Notes: generated by a model not told the origin, from the sequence alone. DNA of 64,000 nucleotides from CBFFRJ01 sp051486985 (GCF_051486985.1 NZ_JAHVDV010000018.1:1-64000), one strand, 5' to 3'; counted from the stretch's first letter, positions 9,432 through 19,021 are shown. Numbers and translations: made by a program.

Positions 9432-11879
9432 ATGAATGCACCTTTTACTTATGCTTCACCCACGTTGAGCGTTGAGGCGTTAAAACATTCAATTGCTTAC
9501 AAGCTGATGTTCACCATCGGTAAAGATCCGGTCATTGCAAATAAACATGAATGGCTGAACGCCACCTTGTTTGCCGTGCGTGACCGTCTGGTTGAGCGCT
9601 GGTTGCGCTCCAACCGTGCACAACTGTCTCAGGAAACGCGGCAGGTTTACTACCTGTCGATGGAATTTCTGATTGGCCGCACCCTTTCCAATGCCCTGTT
9701 ATCTCTGGGTATCTACGATGACGTGAAAAACGCGCTGGAAGAGATGGGGCTGGATCTCGCCGAACTGATCGACGAAGAGAATGACCCAGGCCTCGGTAAC
9801 GGCGGCCTGGGCCGTCTTGCGGCCTGCTTCCTGGACTCACTGGCGACGCTGGCGTTGCCGGGTCGTGGCTACGGCATTCGTTATGACTACGGCATGTTCA
9901 AGCAAAACATTGTGGAAGGGCGGCAGAAAGAGTCCCCGGATTACTGGCTGGAATACGGTAACCCCTGGGAATTTAAGCGCCACAATACGCGCTACAAAGT
10001 GCGCTTTGGCGGCCGTATTCAGCAGGAGGGGAAAAAGTCCCGCTGGCTTGAGACAGAAGAGATTCTGGCCGTTGCCTACGATCAGATTATCCCCGGTTAT
10101 GATACCGATGCGACCAACACGTTGCGGTTGTGGAATGCGCAGGCAAGTAGCGCCATCAACCTGGGTAAGTTTAACCAGGGCGATTACTTCGCAGCGGTGG
10201 AAGATAAAAACCACTCTGAAAACGTCTCCCGCGTCCTCTACCCGGACGACTCAACCTATTCAGGGCGTGAATTACGACTGCGTCAGGAGTATTTCCTGGT
10301 CTCTGCCACTATTCAGGACATTTTGAGTCGCCACTTCCAGTTGCATAAAACTTACAGCAACCTGGCGGAAAAAACAGCGATTCACCTGAATGATACCCAT
10401 CCGGTTTTGTCCATCCCTGAACTGATGCGTTTGTTAATTGATGAGCATAAGTTTGGCTGGGACGAAGCCTTTGAAGTGACCTGTCAGGTCTTCTCTTACA
10501 CCAACCATACGTTGATGAGCGAAGCGCTGGAAACCTGGCCGATTGATATGTTGGGCAAAATACTGCCACGCCATCTGCAGATCATCTTCGAAATCAATGA
10601 CTACTTCCTGAAAACCATTCAGGAGCAGTACCCGAATGATGTGGATCTGCTGAGTCGTGCTTCCATCATCGACGAGTCCAATGGCCGCCGGGTCCGTATG
10701 GCCTGGCTGGCGGTGATCGTCAGCCATAAAGTGAATGGCGTTTCTGAGCTGCACTCTAACCTGATGGTGCAGTCGCTGTTTGCTGACTTTGCAAAAATCT
10801 TCCCGATGCGCTTTACCAATGTGACTAACGGCGTCACGCCGCGTCGCTGGCTGGCGCTGGCGAACCCGCCGCTCTCGGAGGTACTGGATGAGAATATTGG
10901 TCGCACCTGGCGTACCGATCTCAGCCAGTTAAGCGAGCTGGAACAGCACATTGATTACCCTCTGGTGAATCAGGCGATCCGTCAGGCTAAGCTTGAGAAT
11001 AAGAAGCGCCTGGCATCGGTGATTGCGCAGCAGCTGAACGTAGTGGTAAACCCGAAAGCGCTGTTCGACGTGCAGATCAAACGCATCCATGAATACAAGC
11101 GCCAGTTGATGAACGTGCTGCACGTTATCCTGCGCTACAACCGTATCAAGGCCGATCCGAAAGCGGCGTGGGTGCCGCGCGTCAACATTTTTGCCGGTAA
11201 AGCCGCGTCCGCTTATTACATGGCGAAGCACATCATTCATCTCATCAATGACGTGGCGGCGGTTATCAATAACGATCCTGAGATTGGCGACAAGCTCAAG
11301 GTGGTCTTCATTCCGAATTACAGCGTCAGTCTGGCGCAGGTTATTATTCCGGCGGCAGATCTGTCTGAGCAAATTTCGCTGGCGGGAACGGAAGCGTCCG
11401 GCACCAGTAACATGAAGTTCGCGCTCAACGGTGCGCTTACTATTGGTACGCTGGATGGGGCAAACGTTGAGATGCTGGAGCACGTAGGTGAAGACAATAT
11501 CTTTATCTTCGGCAACACGGCGGAAGAGGTCGAAGCGTTGCGCCGTCAGGGTTATAAACCTCGTGAATACTACGAGCAGGATGAAGAGCTCCATCAGGTA
11601 TTGACACAGATTGCGACCGGGCTGTTCAGCCCTCAGGATCCTGGCCGTTACCGTGACCTGGTTGATTCCCTGATTAACTTTGGCGATCACTATCAGGTGC
11701 TGGCTGATTTCCGCAGCTATGTGGATTGCCAGGACAAGGTTGATGAGCTCTACCGCACGCCGGAGGAGTGGACCACCAAAGCGATGCACAACATTGCCAA
11801 CATGGGCTACTTCTCTTCAGACCGTACCATCCAGGAGTATGCCGATAAGATCTGGCATATTGATCCGGTGCGGTTGTAA
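9432..11879 (+). CDS. glgP: Glycogen phosphorylase
   Basis: Releases glucose-1-phosphate from glycogen chain ends using phosphate and pyridoxal phosphate. 815 residues, the same length as E. coli GlgP. The PLP lysine lies in EASGTSNMKFALNGALTIGT, and the substrate-site segment NGGLGRLAACFLDS is present. It is last in glgBXCAP and is followed by hairpins at 11886-11954. MalP (19136-21529) is a paralogue with the same motifs; the position here and full-length match to GlgP separate the two. Confidence 0.98.
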   Translation: MNAPFTYASPTLSVEALKHSIAYKLMFTIGKDPVIANKHEWLNATLFAVRDRLVERWLRSNRAQLSQETRQVYYLSMEFLIGRTLSNALLSLGIYDDVKNALEEMGLDLAELIDEENDPGLGNGGLGRLAACFLDSLATLALPGRGYGIRYDYGMFKQNIVEGRQKESPDYWLEYGNPWEFKRHNTRYKVRFGGRIQQEGKKSRWLETEEILAVAYDQIIPGYDTDATNTLRLWNAQASSAINLGKFNQGDYFAAVEDKNHSENVSRVLYPDDSTYSGRELRLRQEYFLVSATIQDILSRHFQLHKTYSNLAEKTAIHLNDTHPVLSIPELMRLLIDEHKFGWDEAFEVTCQVFSYTNHTLMSEALETWPIDMLGKILPRHLQIIFEINDYFLKTIQEQYPNDVDLLSRASIIDESNGRRVRMAWLAVIVSHKVNGVSELHSNLMVQSLFADFAKIFPMRFTNVTNGVTPRRWLALANPPLSEVLDENIGRTWRTDLSQLSELEQHIDYPLVNQAIRQAKLENKKRLASVIAQQLNVVVNPKALFDVQIKRIHEYKRQLMNVLHVILRYNRIKADPKAAWVPRVNIFAGKAASAYYMAKHIIHLINDVAAVINNDPEIGDKLKVVFIPNYSVSLAQVIIPAADLSEQISLAGTEASGTSNMKFALNGALTIGTLDGANVEMLEHVGEDNIFIFGNTAEEVEALRRQGYKPREYYEQDEELHQVLTQIATGLFSPQDPGRYRDLVDSLINFGDHYQVLADFRSYVDCQDKVDELYRTPEEWTTKAMHNIANMGYFSSDRTIQEYADKIWHIDPVRL

Positions 11880-11885
11880 AACAAA

Positions 11886-11954
11886 AACCCGGTAGCACAG
11901 GCTTACCGGGTTCTGAACAGAGATTATTAAGCCGGGTTAATCCCCGGCTTTTTT
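11886..11954 (+). terminator. Hairpin and rho-independent terminator after glgP
   Basis: The first hairpin pairs AACCCGGTA (11886-11894) with TACCGGGTT (11904-11912) without a T-run. The second pairs GCCGGG (11931-11936) with CCCGGC (11943-11948) and runs into TTTTTT to 11954, a proper terminator for the glg operon. It ends 2 nt before the glpD stop codon, so it serves the convergent pair. Confidence 0.85.
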
Positions 11955-11955
11955 A

Positions 11956-13461
11956 TTACGAGGCCAGTGACAGCTCGGTTTTGCTATGGCGGGTCAGCCA
12001 TTGCGCTACGCGGGACTGCTCGTCGGCATTCAGCCACATGCCGATTTTTGTCCGGCGCCAGAGAACATCGTCGAGGCGACGAACCCACTCATGCTCAACC
12101 AGGTAGCGCAGTTCGGCTTCGTATAACTCATGGCCGAAATGCTCACCCAACTCCTCAACCGTCGTTTTATCTTTGAGAATAAGTTCGCTGTTACTGCCGT
12201 AGGTACGGGCAAAGTGACGGGCCAGAGATTCCGTGATGAACGGGTAACGGCGGCGCAGTTTCGCGGCGTAGTCATCGCGATCGCCTTCGATTTCCCCGCC
12301 GGGCAGAATACTGCTTTTCGTCCACGCCGGACCAATACCCTGATAATACGTCGCCAGTTTTTCCATCGCATGCTCGGCGAGCTTACGGTAGGTCGTGAGT
12401 TTACCGCCGAAGACGGAAAGCAAGGGTGCTTTACCCGCTTCGTCGTGGATATCGAGGGTATAATCACGGGTAATTGCCTGCGGTGAGTCAGACTCATCGT
12501 CACAAAGGGGACGTACGCCGGAGTAGGTCCAGACGATATCCTCACGTGAAAGCGGCTTCCTGAAGTGGGCGTTATAGGCTTTCAGCAGATAATTGATTTC
12601 GCTTTCATCAATTTCCACCTGTTTCGGATCGCCCTGATATTCCACATCGGTAGTACCGATTATTGAGAACTCATCCATCCACGGAATGACGAACACAATG
12701 CGTTTATCTTCGTTTTGCAGGATATAGGCCTGTTTTTGGGTATGCACACGCGGTACGACGATATGGCTCCCCTTAATCAGGCGGATACCGTACGGCGACG
12801 GCAGATGCATACCATCATCGAAGAATTGTTTGACCCACGGGCCGGTCGCATTCACCAGACCGCGCGCCTGCCAGCTAAATTTTTCTCCGGTGTCGACATC
12901 TTCAGCTTCGACAATCCATAAACCATTTTCACGCCTTGCGGAGGTTGCGCGGGTACGTGTTAAGACCTCGCCGCCTTTTTTAACGACCATCTGCGCATTC
13001 GCAACCACCAGACGCGCATCGTCCACCCAGCAATCAGAATATTCGAAACCGCGCACGATTTCGGGTTTAAGAACCGAGTCTGAGTCAAAACGCAACCCCT
13101 TCGAGCCTGGCAAACTGGTGCGTTTACCCAGGTGGTCGTACATAAACAGACCGATTCGAATCATCCACGCCGGGCGCAGATGGGGGCGATGCGGTAAACG
13201 AAAACGCATCGGGAAGGCGATGTGAGGGGCCATCTTCAACAATACTTCACGTTCGGCCAGGGCTTCGCTGACCAGACGGAATTCATAGTGTTCCAGGTAG
13301 CGCAGGCCGCCGTGGATCAGTTTTGAGCTTGCGCTCGAGGTGGCACAGGCTAAATCCTGAGCCTCCAGCATGAGCACGGAAAGACCACGCCCGGCGGCGT
13401 CTGCCGCGATCCCGGCACCGTTGATGCCCCCGCCAATGACAATCAGATCTTTGGTTTCCAT
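11956..13461 (-). CDS. glpD: Aerobic glycerol-3-phosphate dehydrogenase
   Basis: Membrane-associated FAD enzyme that oxidises sn-glycerol-3-phosphate to dihydroxyacetone phosphate and passes electrons to quinones during aerobic growth on glycerol. 501 residues, equal to E. coli GlpD. The N-terminal FAD-binding motif GGGINGAGIAADAAGRG is at residues 10-26. It is transcribed away from glpEGR, and two likely GlpR operators sit at 13476-13512 in front of it. Confidence 0.98.
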   Translation of the reverse strand: METKDLIVIGGGINGAGIAADAAGRGLSVLMLEAQDLACATSSASSKLIHGGLRYLEHYEFRLVSEALAEREVLLKMAPHIAFPMRFRLPHRPHLRPAWMIRIGLFMYDHLGKRTSLPGSKGLRFDSDSVLKPEIVRGFEYSDCWVDDARLVVANAQMVVKKGGEVLTRTRATSARRENGLWIVEAEDVDTGEKFSWQARGLVNATGPWVKQFFDDGMHLPSPYGIRLIKGSHIVVPRVHTQKQAYILQNEDKRIVFVIPWMDEFSIIGTTDVEYQGDPKQVEIDESEINYLLKAYNAHFRKPLSREDIVWTYSGVRPLCDDESDSPQAITRDYTLDIHDEAGKAPLLSVFGGKLTTYRKLAEHAMEKLATYYQGIGPAWTKSSILPGGEIEGDRDDYAAKLRRRYPFITESLARHFARTYGSNSELILKDKTTVEELGEHFGHELYEAELRYLVEHEWVRRLDDVLWRRTKIGMWLNADEQSRVAQWLTRHSKTELSLAS

Positions 13462-13475
13462 GCTGCCCTCACGTA

Positions 13476-13512
13476 CTTTCGTTAAAGCTCATAAATGTTC
13501 GATATCGCTCAT
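13476..13512 (-). promoter_or_regulatory. Two tandem GlpR operator-like sites upstream of glpD
   Basis: The better site AATGTTCGATATCGCTCAT (13494-13512) closely matches the known GlpR operator (ATGTTCG-A/T-TA-CGAACAT pattern). A weaker copy, CTTTCGTTAAAGCTCAT (13476-13492), lies directly beside it, 15-31 nt upstream of the glpD start codon. The arrangement matches the tandem operators known for E. coli glpD. Assigned by pattern; no binding data. Confidence 0.7.
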
Positions 13513-13631
13513 AATAGCAAAAGAACGCGCAATTGGTAACATCAAAAAAACAATTTAGAGTGATATGCATAACATAATGGCGTTTATCTGCCGGGTGGAC
13601 GTAAAATGAGCGTCATACTACGTGCAACCCT

Positions 13632-13680
13632 TGTCTCTTCACCCGACCTCCCACCCTGGCGGGGCGAGAAGAGAGCCGGG
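13632..13680. repeat. Degenerate palindromic intergenic unit
   Basis: TCTCTTC (13634-13640) pairs with GAAGAGA (13668-13674) around a C-rich/G-rich core. In base pattern (CCCTCTCCC...GGGAGAGGG type) it resembles the unit at 15742-15766. Such small palindromes are scattered in enterobacterial intergenic regions; this copy looks degenerate. Confidence 0.4.
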
Positions 13681-13724
13681 GCAGTTTTGGCACGATTTAC
13701 CTGCAATGTCTGAAAGAGAGTCTT

Positions 13725-14054
13725 ATGGATCATTTTGTTTGTATAAACGTTGAAGAAACCCACCAGAAGCTGCAGCAGAAGAAAGCGGTGCTGGTTGATA
13801 TACGGGATCCTCAAAGCTTTGCCATGGGCCATACGCCAGGAGCTTTCCATTTGACCAATGACACCCTGGGGACCTTTATGCAGGAGACGGATTTTGAAAC
13901 GCCGGTCATGGTGATGTGCTACCACGGCAATAGCAGCAAAGGGGCCGCGCAATATCTGCTTCAGCAGGGCTATGACACCGTATTCAGTGTGGATGGTGGA
14001 TTTGATGCCTGGCATCGCCATTTCCCGGCGGAAGTTGCTCACGGAACGCTATAG
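13725..14054 (+). CDS. glpE: Thiosulfate sulfurtransferase (single-domain rhodanese) GlpE
   Basis: Small cytosolic rhodanese that moves a sulfane sulfur from thiosulfate to cyanide or thiol acceptors such as thioredoxin. 109 residues (E. coli 108). The active-site cysteine is C65 in MCYHGNSSKG, with the six-residue loop of the family. It is first in glpEGR. The physiological link between rhodanese activity and glycerol metabolism is unclear in any organism. Confidence 0.96.
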   Translation: MDHFVCINVEETHQKLQQKKAVLVDIRDPQSFAMGHTPGAFHLTNDTLGTFMQETDFETPVMVMCYHGNSSKGAAQYLLQQGYDTVFSVDGGFDAWHRHFPAEVAHGTL

Positions 14055-14113
14055 GGATAGCGCGTTCTGCCGCTATACTGTCCTCTTTTCCAGGGACTAA
14101 GCGACCACCTTCC

Positions 14114-14944
14114 ATGTTGATGATCACCTCCTTTGCTAACCCGCGTGTCGCCCAGGCGTTTGTTGATTACATGCAAACCCAGGGCGTTATTCTGACCATT
14201 CAGCAGCATGAACAAAGCGATATCTGGCTGGCAGACGACAGTCAGGCTGAGCGGGTGAGGGCAGAGCTGGCTCGCTTTATGGAAAACCCCGGTGACCCGC
14301 GTTATCTTGCGGCGAGCTGGCTGTCCGGGCAAACCAGCAATGGCTTACGTTACCGAGGATTTCCGCTGCGGGCAGCCTTACAGGAGCGTGGTGGGCCGCT
14401 GACTCTTTTCATTTTTGCCGCCTGCATACTGATGTTTATTTTGATGAACGTCATCGGCGACCAGACGGTCATGGTCTGGCTGGCCTGGCCGTTCAACGAG
14501 GCGGTTCAGTTTGAAGCCTGGCGCTACTTCACCCACGCCATCATGCATTTTTCACTGGTTCATATCATCTTTAACCTGTTCTGGTGGTGGTATCTTGGTG
14601 GCACAGTCGAAAAGCGGCTGGGTGGTGGCAAGCTGCTGGTGATAACCCTCATCAGCGCCTTACTGAGTGGATTCCTGCAGTTCAAACTTTCTGGACCCTG
14701 GTTTGGTGGATTATCGGGCGTGGTGTACGCCCTGATAGGTTATGTCTGGCTTCGGGGTGAACGCGACCCGGAGCGCCCGGTTTCACTCCCTCGTGGGCTG
14801 GCTATTTTCACTGTGGTGATACTGGTTGCCGAATGGTTTGGCGTATCGGCAATGAACAGCGCCACCGGCGCGCATACGGCCGGGTTGCTGATTGGCCTTG
14901 CGATGGCGCTGGTCGATACAATGAATGCGCGAAAACGAACATAA
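14114..14944 (+). CDS. glpG: Rhomboid intramembrane serine protease GlpG
   Basis: Cleaves transmembrane substrates within the inner membrane. 276 residues, the same as E. coli GlpG, with a cytosolic N-terminal domain (about residues 1-90) and six membrane segments. The catalytic Ser lies in WFGGLSGVVYAL (S201 in E. coli numbering) and the catalytic His in GAHTAGLLIGLA (H254). The HFSLVHIIFN motif on TM2 supplies His and Asn for the oxyanion site. It lies between glpE and glpR, with 59 nt to glpE and 17 nt to glpR. Confidence 0.97.
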   Translation: MLMITSFANPRVAQAFVDYMQTQGVILTIQQHEQSDIWLADDSQAERVRAELARFMENPGDPRYLAASWLSGQTSNGLRYRGFPLRAALQERGGPLTLFIFAACILMFILMNVIGDQTVMVWLAWPFNEAVQFEAWRYFTHAIMHFSLVHIIFNLFWWWYLGGTVEKRLGGGKLLVITLISALLSGFLQFKLSGPWFGGLSGVVYALIGYVWLRGERDPERPVSLPRGLAIFTVVILVAEWFGVSAMNSATGAHTAGLLIGLAMALVDTMNARKRT

Positions 14945-14961
14945 TTTCCCAGAGACTATTC

Positions 14962-15720
14962 ATGAAACAAACACAACGTCATGACGCAATCATTGAACTG
15001 GTTAAAGTACAGGGATATGTCAGCACGGAAGAGCTGGTAGAACAATTCGCCGTGAGCCCGCAGACCATTCGCCGTGACCTGAACGATCTGGCGGAACAAA
15101 ATAAGATTTTGCGCCATCACGGGGGAGCGGCCTTGCCCTCCAGCTCGGTGAATGCCTCCTGGCACGATCGTAAGGCTACCCAGACGGCGGAAAAAGAGCG
15201 CATTGCGCGTAAGGTCGCCAGTCAGATCCCTGACGGGGCCACACTCTTTATCGACATCGGCACCACCCCTGAAGCGGTGGCGCACGCGCTGCTCGACCAC
15301 AGCAATTTGCGGGTGGTCACCAATAACCTCAATGTCGCTAACACGCTGCTCAAAAAAGAGGATTTTCGCGTCATCCTGGCAGGCGGAGAGCTGCGCAGCC
15401 GTGACGGTGGTATTGTGGGTGAGGCAACGCTGGATTTTATCTCCCAGTTCCGCCTCGACTTCGGCATTCTGGGGATAAGCGGCATCGACGCGGACGGGTC
15501 GCTGCTGGAGTTTGACTACCATGAAGTGCGCACCAAGCGGGCAATCATCGAGAATTCACGCCACGTTATGCTGGTGGTGGATCACTCGAAATTTGGCCGT
15601 AATGCGATGGTCAATATGGGAAGCATCAGCATGGTCGATACGGTATATACCGATACCCCGCCGCCACCTGGCGTGATGCAGGTATTAACCAGCAACAACA
15701 TCCAGCTTGAACTGTGCTGA
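14962..15720 (+). CDS. glpR: Glycerol-3-phosphate regulon repressor (DeoR family)
   Basis: Represses glpD and the other glp operons; glycerol-3-phosphate releases it from DNA. The ATG at 14962 gives 252 residues, the full family length. An N-terminal DeoR helix-turn-helix (VSTEELVEQFAVSPQTIRRD, about residues 19-38) is followed by the sugar-phosphate-binding domain. An in-frame ATG at 14833 lies inside glpG and is rejected. The gene is intact here, whereas the E. coli K-12 MG1655 copy is known to carry a frameshift. Last gene of glpEGR. Confidence 0.97.
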   Translation: MKQTQRHDAIIELVKVQGYVSTEELVEQFAVSPQTIRRDLNDLAEQNKILRHHGGAALPSSSVNASWHDRKATQTAEKERIARKVASQIPDGATLFIDIGTTPEAVAHALLDHSNLRVVTNNLNVANTLLKKEDFRVILAGGELRSRDGGIVGEATLDFISQFRLDFGILGISGIDADGSLLEFDYHEVRTKRAIIENSRHVMLVVDHSKFGRNAMVNMGSISMVDTVYTDTPPPPGVMQVLTSNNIQLELC

Positions 15721-15741
15721 TGTGACTTCGGGCGCTTATGG

Positions 15742-15766
15742 CCCCCTCTTCCGGTGGGAGAGGGGG
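15742..15766. repeat. Palindromic hairpin between glpR and malT
   Basis: Perfect 8-bp stem CCCCCTCT (15742-15749) with AGAGGGGG (15759-15766), loop of 9 bases, followed by a G-rich ACGGGG tail. No T-run follows, so it fits an intergenic repeat unit better than a terminator, though it lies between the convergent glpR and malT. Confidence 0.6.
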
Positions 15767-15794
15767 ACGGGGAGGGCATCAGGTGAAAGGGGAG

Positions 15795-18500
15795 TTAAAC
15801 GCCGTATCCCATCATTTTCAACAACCGCTGAGCATGCTGAACGGCATCCTGACGATGGGCCACGCCCAGTTTCTGATACAGGTTGCGAATATGGGTTTTG
15901 ATGGTGGTTGCCGCCACGGCAAGTTCACCGGCTATTTGCTCATTGCTGTAGCCTGAATAAATCAACCCCAGCACCTGCCATTCACGTTGGGTAAGCGGGC
16001 TGGTGCGAATCAGCTCCGGGACCTCCGGGTGAGTAAGCAGACGTTCCACAAAATTTTCATCAAAATGGGCAAACTTGTGACGATGATGCTGGTTAATGTC
16101 GCGAAGAATGCGCTGGGCGCGATGTTGATCCAGTTCCGGCAGGGTATTGAGCTGAATAAGCTGACGCAGTTGCTGCGCCATGGCCTCACCTTCGATAACA
16201 AAATGGCTGATAAACCCGGTACGATTAGCCAGTTGCAGGGCCTCCAGCAGCACACGCTGCGCATCGTTTTTACGACCGGCTTGCCAGTAGAGCTGATTGA
16301 GCAGAAGCAGGTTACGGTTAAGATCGCTCATCAGGCGCAGGCTGCGCGCGTTCTCATTTAGCTCTTCCAGTACCATCTCAGCCGGATCAAAATCGCCAAG
16401 CAGAATCTGTGCCCTGGCAATGTTGCGCCACTGCCCCTGCAGGAAGTGGTTGTTGGCAAACTCCGGTTTTGGTGTCTGACGCAGCCATTGCGCCGCCGCT
16501 TTTTTGTCGCCCACCATCTGCCAGTAAATCACCCGGACTTTATCGGCATTCGACACCCAGTCACTGTGATACTGACCGTTGCCGAGTAAATTTTCGAGGC
16601 GATGGAGGTGGCTGCGGGCATTGTCCAGGTCGCCTCGGGCCAGTGAGTTTTGAATCACCAGGGCAAGGCACTGCAACTGCTGCTGGGGCTGATAGGAAGC
16701 CAGTACCTCCATCCCCTGACGGGCTGCGGCTTCTGATTCGTCAAGACGTGCCCATGCCCAGAGTAACTGCGCGCGGATGCGCAGCAGGAACTCATGCATC
16801 GGCAACTGCTCAAGATGCTGCTCGCGCACCAGCTGGAACCCTTTTTCCTGCGTCTCCCAGGCGGCCTGCAAAAAGCCCTGCGCAAACAGAATTTCACTCT
16901 GCTGGATAAGACTCCACAGAGCGTAATGCCAGACATCATGACGACGCGCCATCTGCTCTGTTTGCTGCATCAGAGGCAGAGAGTTGGCCAGCAGCCCTTT
17001 ACAGTGCAGTACTTCACCGTGTACCGAGGTGGCTACGATCCGGCTGTAATAGTTGGCAAGCGGCAGCTCTTCCAGAGCCACCATCGCCAGACGTTCAGCT
17101 TCGACGGCGTCTCCATCGTTAATGGCCACCTGTGCACGCAGCGCGTTGAAATCGCCGTGCAGCGAGGCATCCATCTGGGTGGTCATCTCTTGCTCAGCCC
17201 TGGCCAGCAGCGTATTCACCTCGCTGTAGCGATGCTGGCTTTGCATCAACCAGGCCTGGAGTAACACCAGCCGTGGGTTTTCAAGCAGACTTTCCCACGG
17301 CAGCGCTTTGAGCGAGGCCTCCAGCAGGCCAAGTTCACTGTGGTTGAACAGACCCCACGCGTGATGCAGCAGAATGTCACGCAGCATGGTGCCGTCACCC
17401 GCCGCCAGCGCATGATGAATGGCTTCACTCGGGAACCCTTGCGCCATCCAGCTTTCAGCCGCCGCGCGGTGAATTTCTGGCAGTTCCGTTGCCAGTTCCC
17501 ACTGGCAGCGCTGGCGAAGGAAGTTACCGAACAGGGGGTGATAACTGAACCATTCGCCGGAATCGTCCATTCGCTGTAAAAAAAGCCCCTGACGCTCAAT
17601 CTCTTCCAGCCGCATCTGCCCGTTTTCTTCGCCCGTAACGCGCACGATTAACGCGTCATTCATTGAGCGTAACAGCGCGCTTTTAAGTAAAAACTGACGG
17701 GTTGCGGTGTCTACGTTGTCCAGAACTTCATCGACCAGATAATCCGACAGATGGCTGGCATTAATGCCGGCCAGGCGGCGAGCAGACTGATGGGCCGCCC
17801 CGTGGTTCTGGCGGACGGAGAGTGCAATCAGCTGGAGAGCCGTGGCCCAGCCTGCCACATCATCGCACAGGCGCCCGCTCTCAGCGGCCTCAATCGGTGA
17901 GGCGAGGCGACAGTCAAAGAACTGTTTAGCCTCCTGATGCGTGAAGGCAAGTTGTTGACTGCCGATCTCAAGCAGTTGCTCACGCACACGCAGGTTAGCA
18001 ATGCCGAGCTGGGGCAGGTTACGGGAGAGCACAATCAGAGTGAGATTTTCAGGCTGATGGCGCAGGAAAAAACGCATCGCATCATGGATAACGGGATTGG
18101 TGATGAGATGGTAGTCATCAATCACCAGATATAGCGCACGCTGCCACTGTGCAAGTTCAATAAAGAGTTGCGCAAAGAGGGAGGAGAGGCTGGCGTACTG
18201 GCGCTTTTGCGCCATCACTTCACTGCTCACACAATGCCCGCCGGTTGCCTGCTGAATAGCGGCAATAAAATAGCTGGCAAATCGCTCTTGTTGGTTATCG
18301 CCCTCATCAAGAGAAAACCAGCCGACATCGTTTTTACCTGATGCCCACTGAGAAATGAGCGTCGTCTTTCCATAACCTGCCGGGCTTGTGATGAGCGCTA
18401 GCCGAAAATTGTTCGCGCCGGAAAGTTTAGCCAGCAGCCGATCGCGAACGACGGTATGGTCGAGGCGAACCGGGCGACTTAATTTAGACGGAATCAGCAT
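15795..18500 (-). CDS. malT: Maltose regulon transcriptional activator MalT
   Basis: ATP- and maltotriose-dependent activator of the mal operons (STAND/LAL type). Starting at MLIPSKLSRP (18500) gives 901 residues, as in E. coli; the ATG three codons upstream is less likely. Domains in order: P-loop SPAGYGKTT (residues 39-47) in the NTPase region, winged-helix and TPR-like sensor domain (middle), and a C-terminal LuxR-type HTH (SPLTQREWQVLGLIYSGYSN through TIKTHIRNLYQKLGV). It is divergent from malPQ. glpR lies directly downstream, where E. coli has rtcBA/rtcR. Confidence 0.98.
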   Translation of the reverse strand: MLIPSKLSRPVRLDHTVVRDRLLAKLSGANNFRLALITSPAGYGKTTLISQWASGKNDVGWFSLDEGDNQQERFASYFIAAIQQATGGHCVSSEVMAQKRQYASLSSLFAQLFIELAQWQRALYLVIDDYHLITNPVIHDAMRFFLRHQPENLTLIVLSRNLPQLGIANLRVREQLLEIGSQQLAFTHQEAKQFFDCRLASPIEAAESGRLCDDVAGWATALQLIALSVRQNHGAAHQSARRLAGINASHLSDYLVDEVLDNVDTATRQFLLKSALLRSMNDALIVRVTGEENGQMRLEEIERQGLFLQRMDDSGEWFSYHPLFGNFLRQRCQWELATELPEIHRAAAESWMAQGFPSEAIHHALAAGDGTMLRDILLHHAWGLFNHSELGLLEASLKALPWESLLENPRLVLLQAWLMQSQHRYSEVNTLLARAEQEMTTQMDASLHGDFNALRAQVAINDGDAVEAERLAMVALEELPLANYYSRIVATSVHGEVLHCKGLLANSLPLMQQTEQMARRHDVWHYALWSLIQQSEILFAQGFLQAAWETQEKGFQLVREQHLEQLPMHEFLLRIRAQLLWAWARLDESEAAARQGMEVLASYQPQQQLQCLALVIQNSLARGDLDNARSHLHRLENLLGNGQYHSDWVSNADKVRVIYWQMVGDKKAAAQWLRQTPKPEFANNHFLQGQWRNIARAQILLGDFDPAEMVLEELNENARSLRLMSDLNRNLLLLNQLYWQAGRKNDAQRVLLEALQLANRTGFISHFVIEGEAMAQQLRQLIQLNTLPELDQHRAQRILRDINQHHRHKFAHFDENFVERLLTHPEVPELIRTSPLTQREWQVLGLIYSGYSNEQIAGELAVAATTIKTHIRNLYQKLGVAHRQDAVQHAQRLLKMMGYGV

Positions 18501-18621
18501 AGTTATCACTTCACTGTGAGGACAAAGGGGGTAAACGATTTTTTTTGCGCTTCGTAATTAATATTAATAAGGTCGGATAAATCCGCATTTATTGCAAGTT
18601 ATGTCCATATCTAAGGATTGT

Positions 18622-18643
18622 GAATTTGCGCTATGTCACATTT
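18622..18643 (-). promoter_or_regulatory. CRP-cAMP binding site for malT
   Basis: The half site TCACATTT is near perfect; the other half is weaker (TTTGCG). It reads AATTTGCGCTATGTCACATT, closely resembling from memory the E. coli malT CRP site (AATTTGCACTGTGTCACAA). It sits about 120-140 nt upstream of the malT start codon, consistent with activation of malT by CRP. Confidence 0.6.
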
Positions 18644-19021
18644 CTAAATTGTTAGTGAATAAATTACCCGCACCCGAGGCCGCGAGTAGTGCAGGCAGTA
18701 CACCTGTGGTATGGGGGAGAATGAGAGAAATATTTAATGTTGAGATAGCGCTTACTGACATTATTTCGAGGGATTTACATCAGGCAGCACAAATAGCAAA
18801 AAAAGCTTTAGCTTTTCCTGAAATTTATTATTTTCTCAACGCAATTCATAATTACGATTAATTTATCGTGAAACAACATTTCATTCTTCTGGCACGCTTT
18901 CCCTTTATGTTTTATCACCTTTTCAAATGTCGCCGGGTCAGTGAGCGGTCGGCCTGAAGCAACAGCTTGATAAATGTTCAAAAAAGCAGCTAACTTTAAG
19001 TGGCAGAGATCACACTTTTCG

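Noticed and set aside
11956..13558. Several open frames opposite glpD
   Set aside because: They are antisense to a complete, conserved gene and have no family resemblance.
18592..18861. 89-codon open frame in the malT-malP gap
   Set aside because: It overlaps the malT CRP-like site and control DNA, is AT-rich and matches no family I know; no convincing ribosome-binding sequence.
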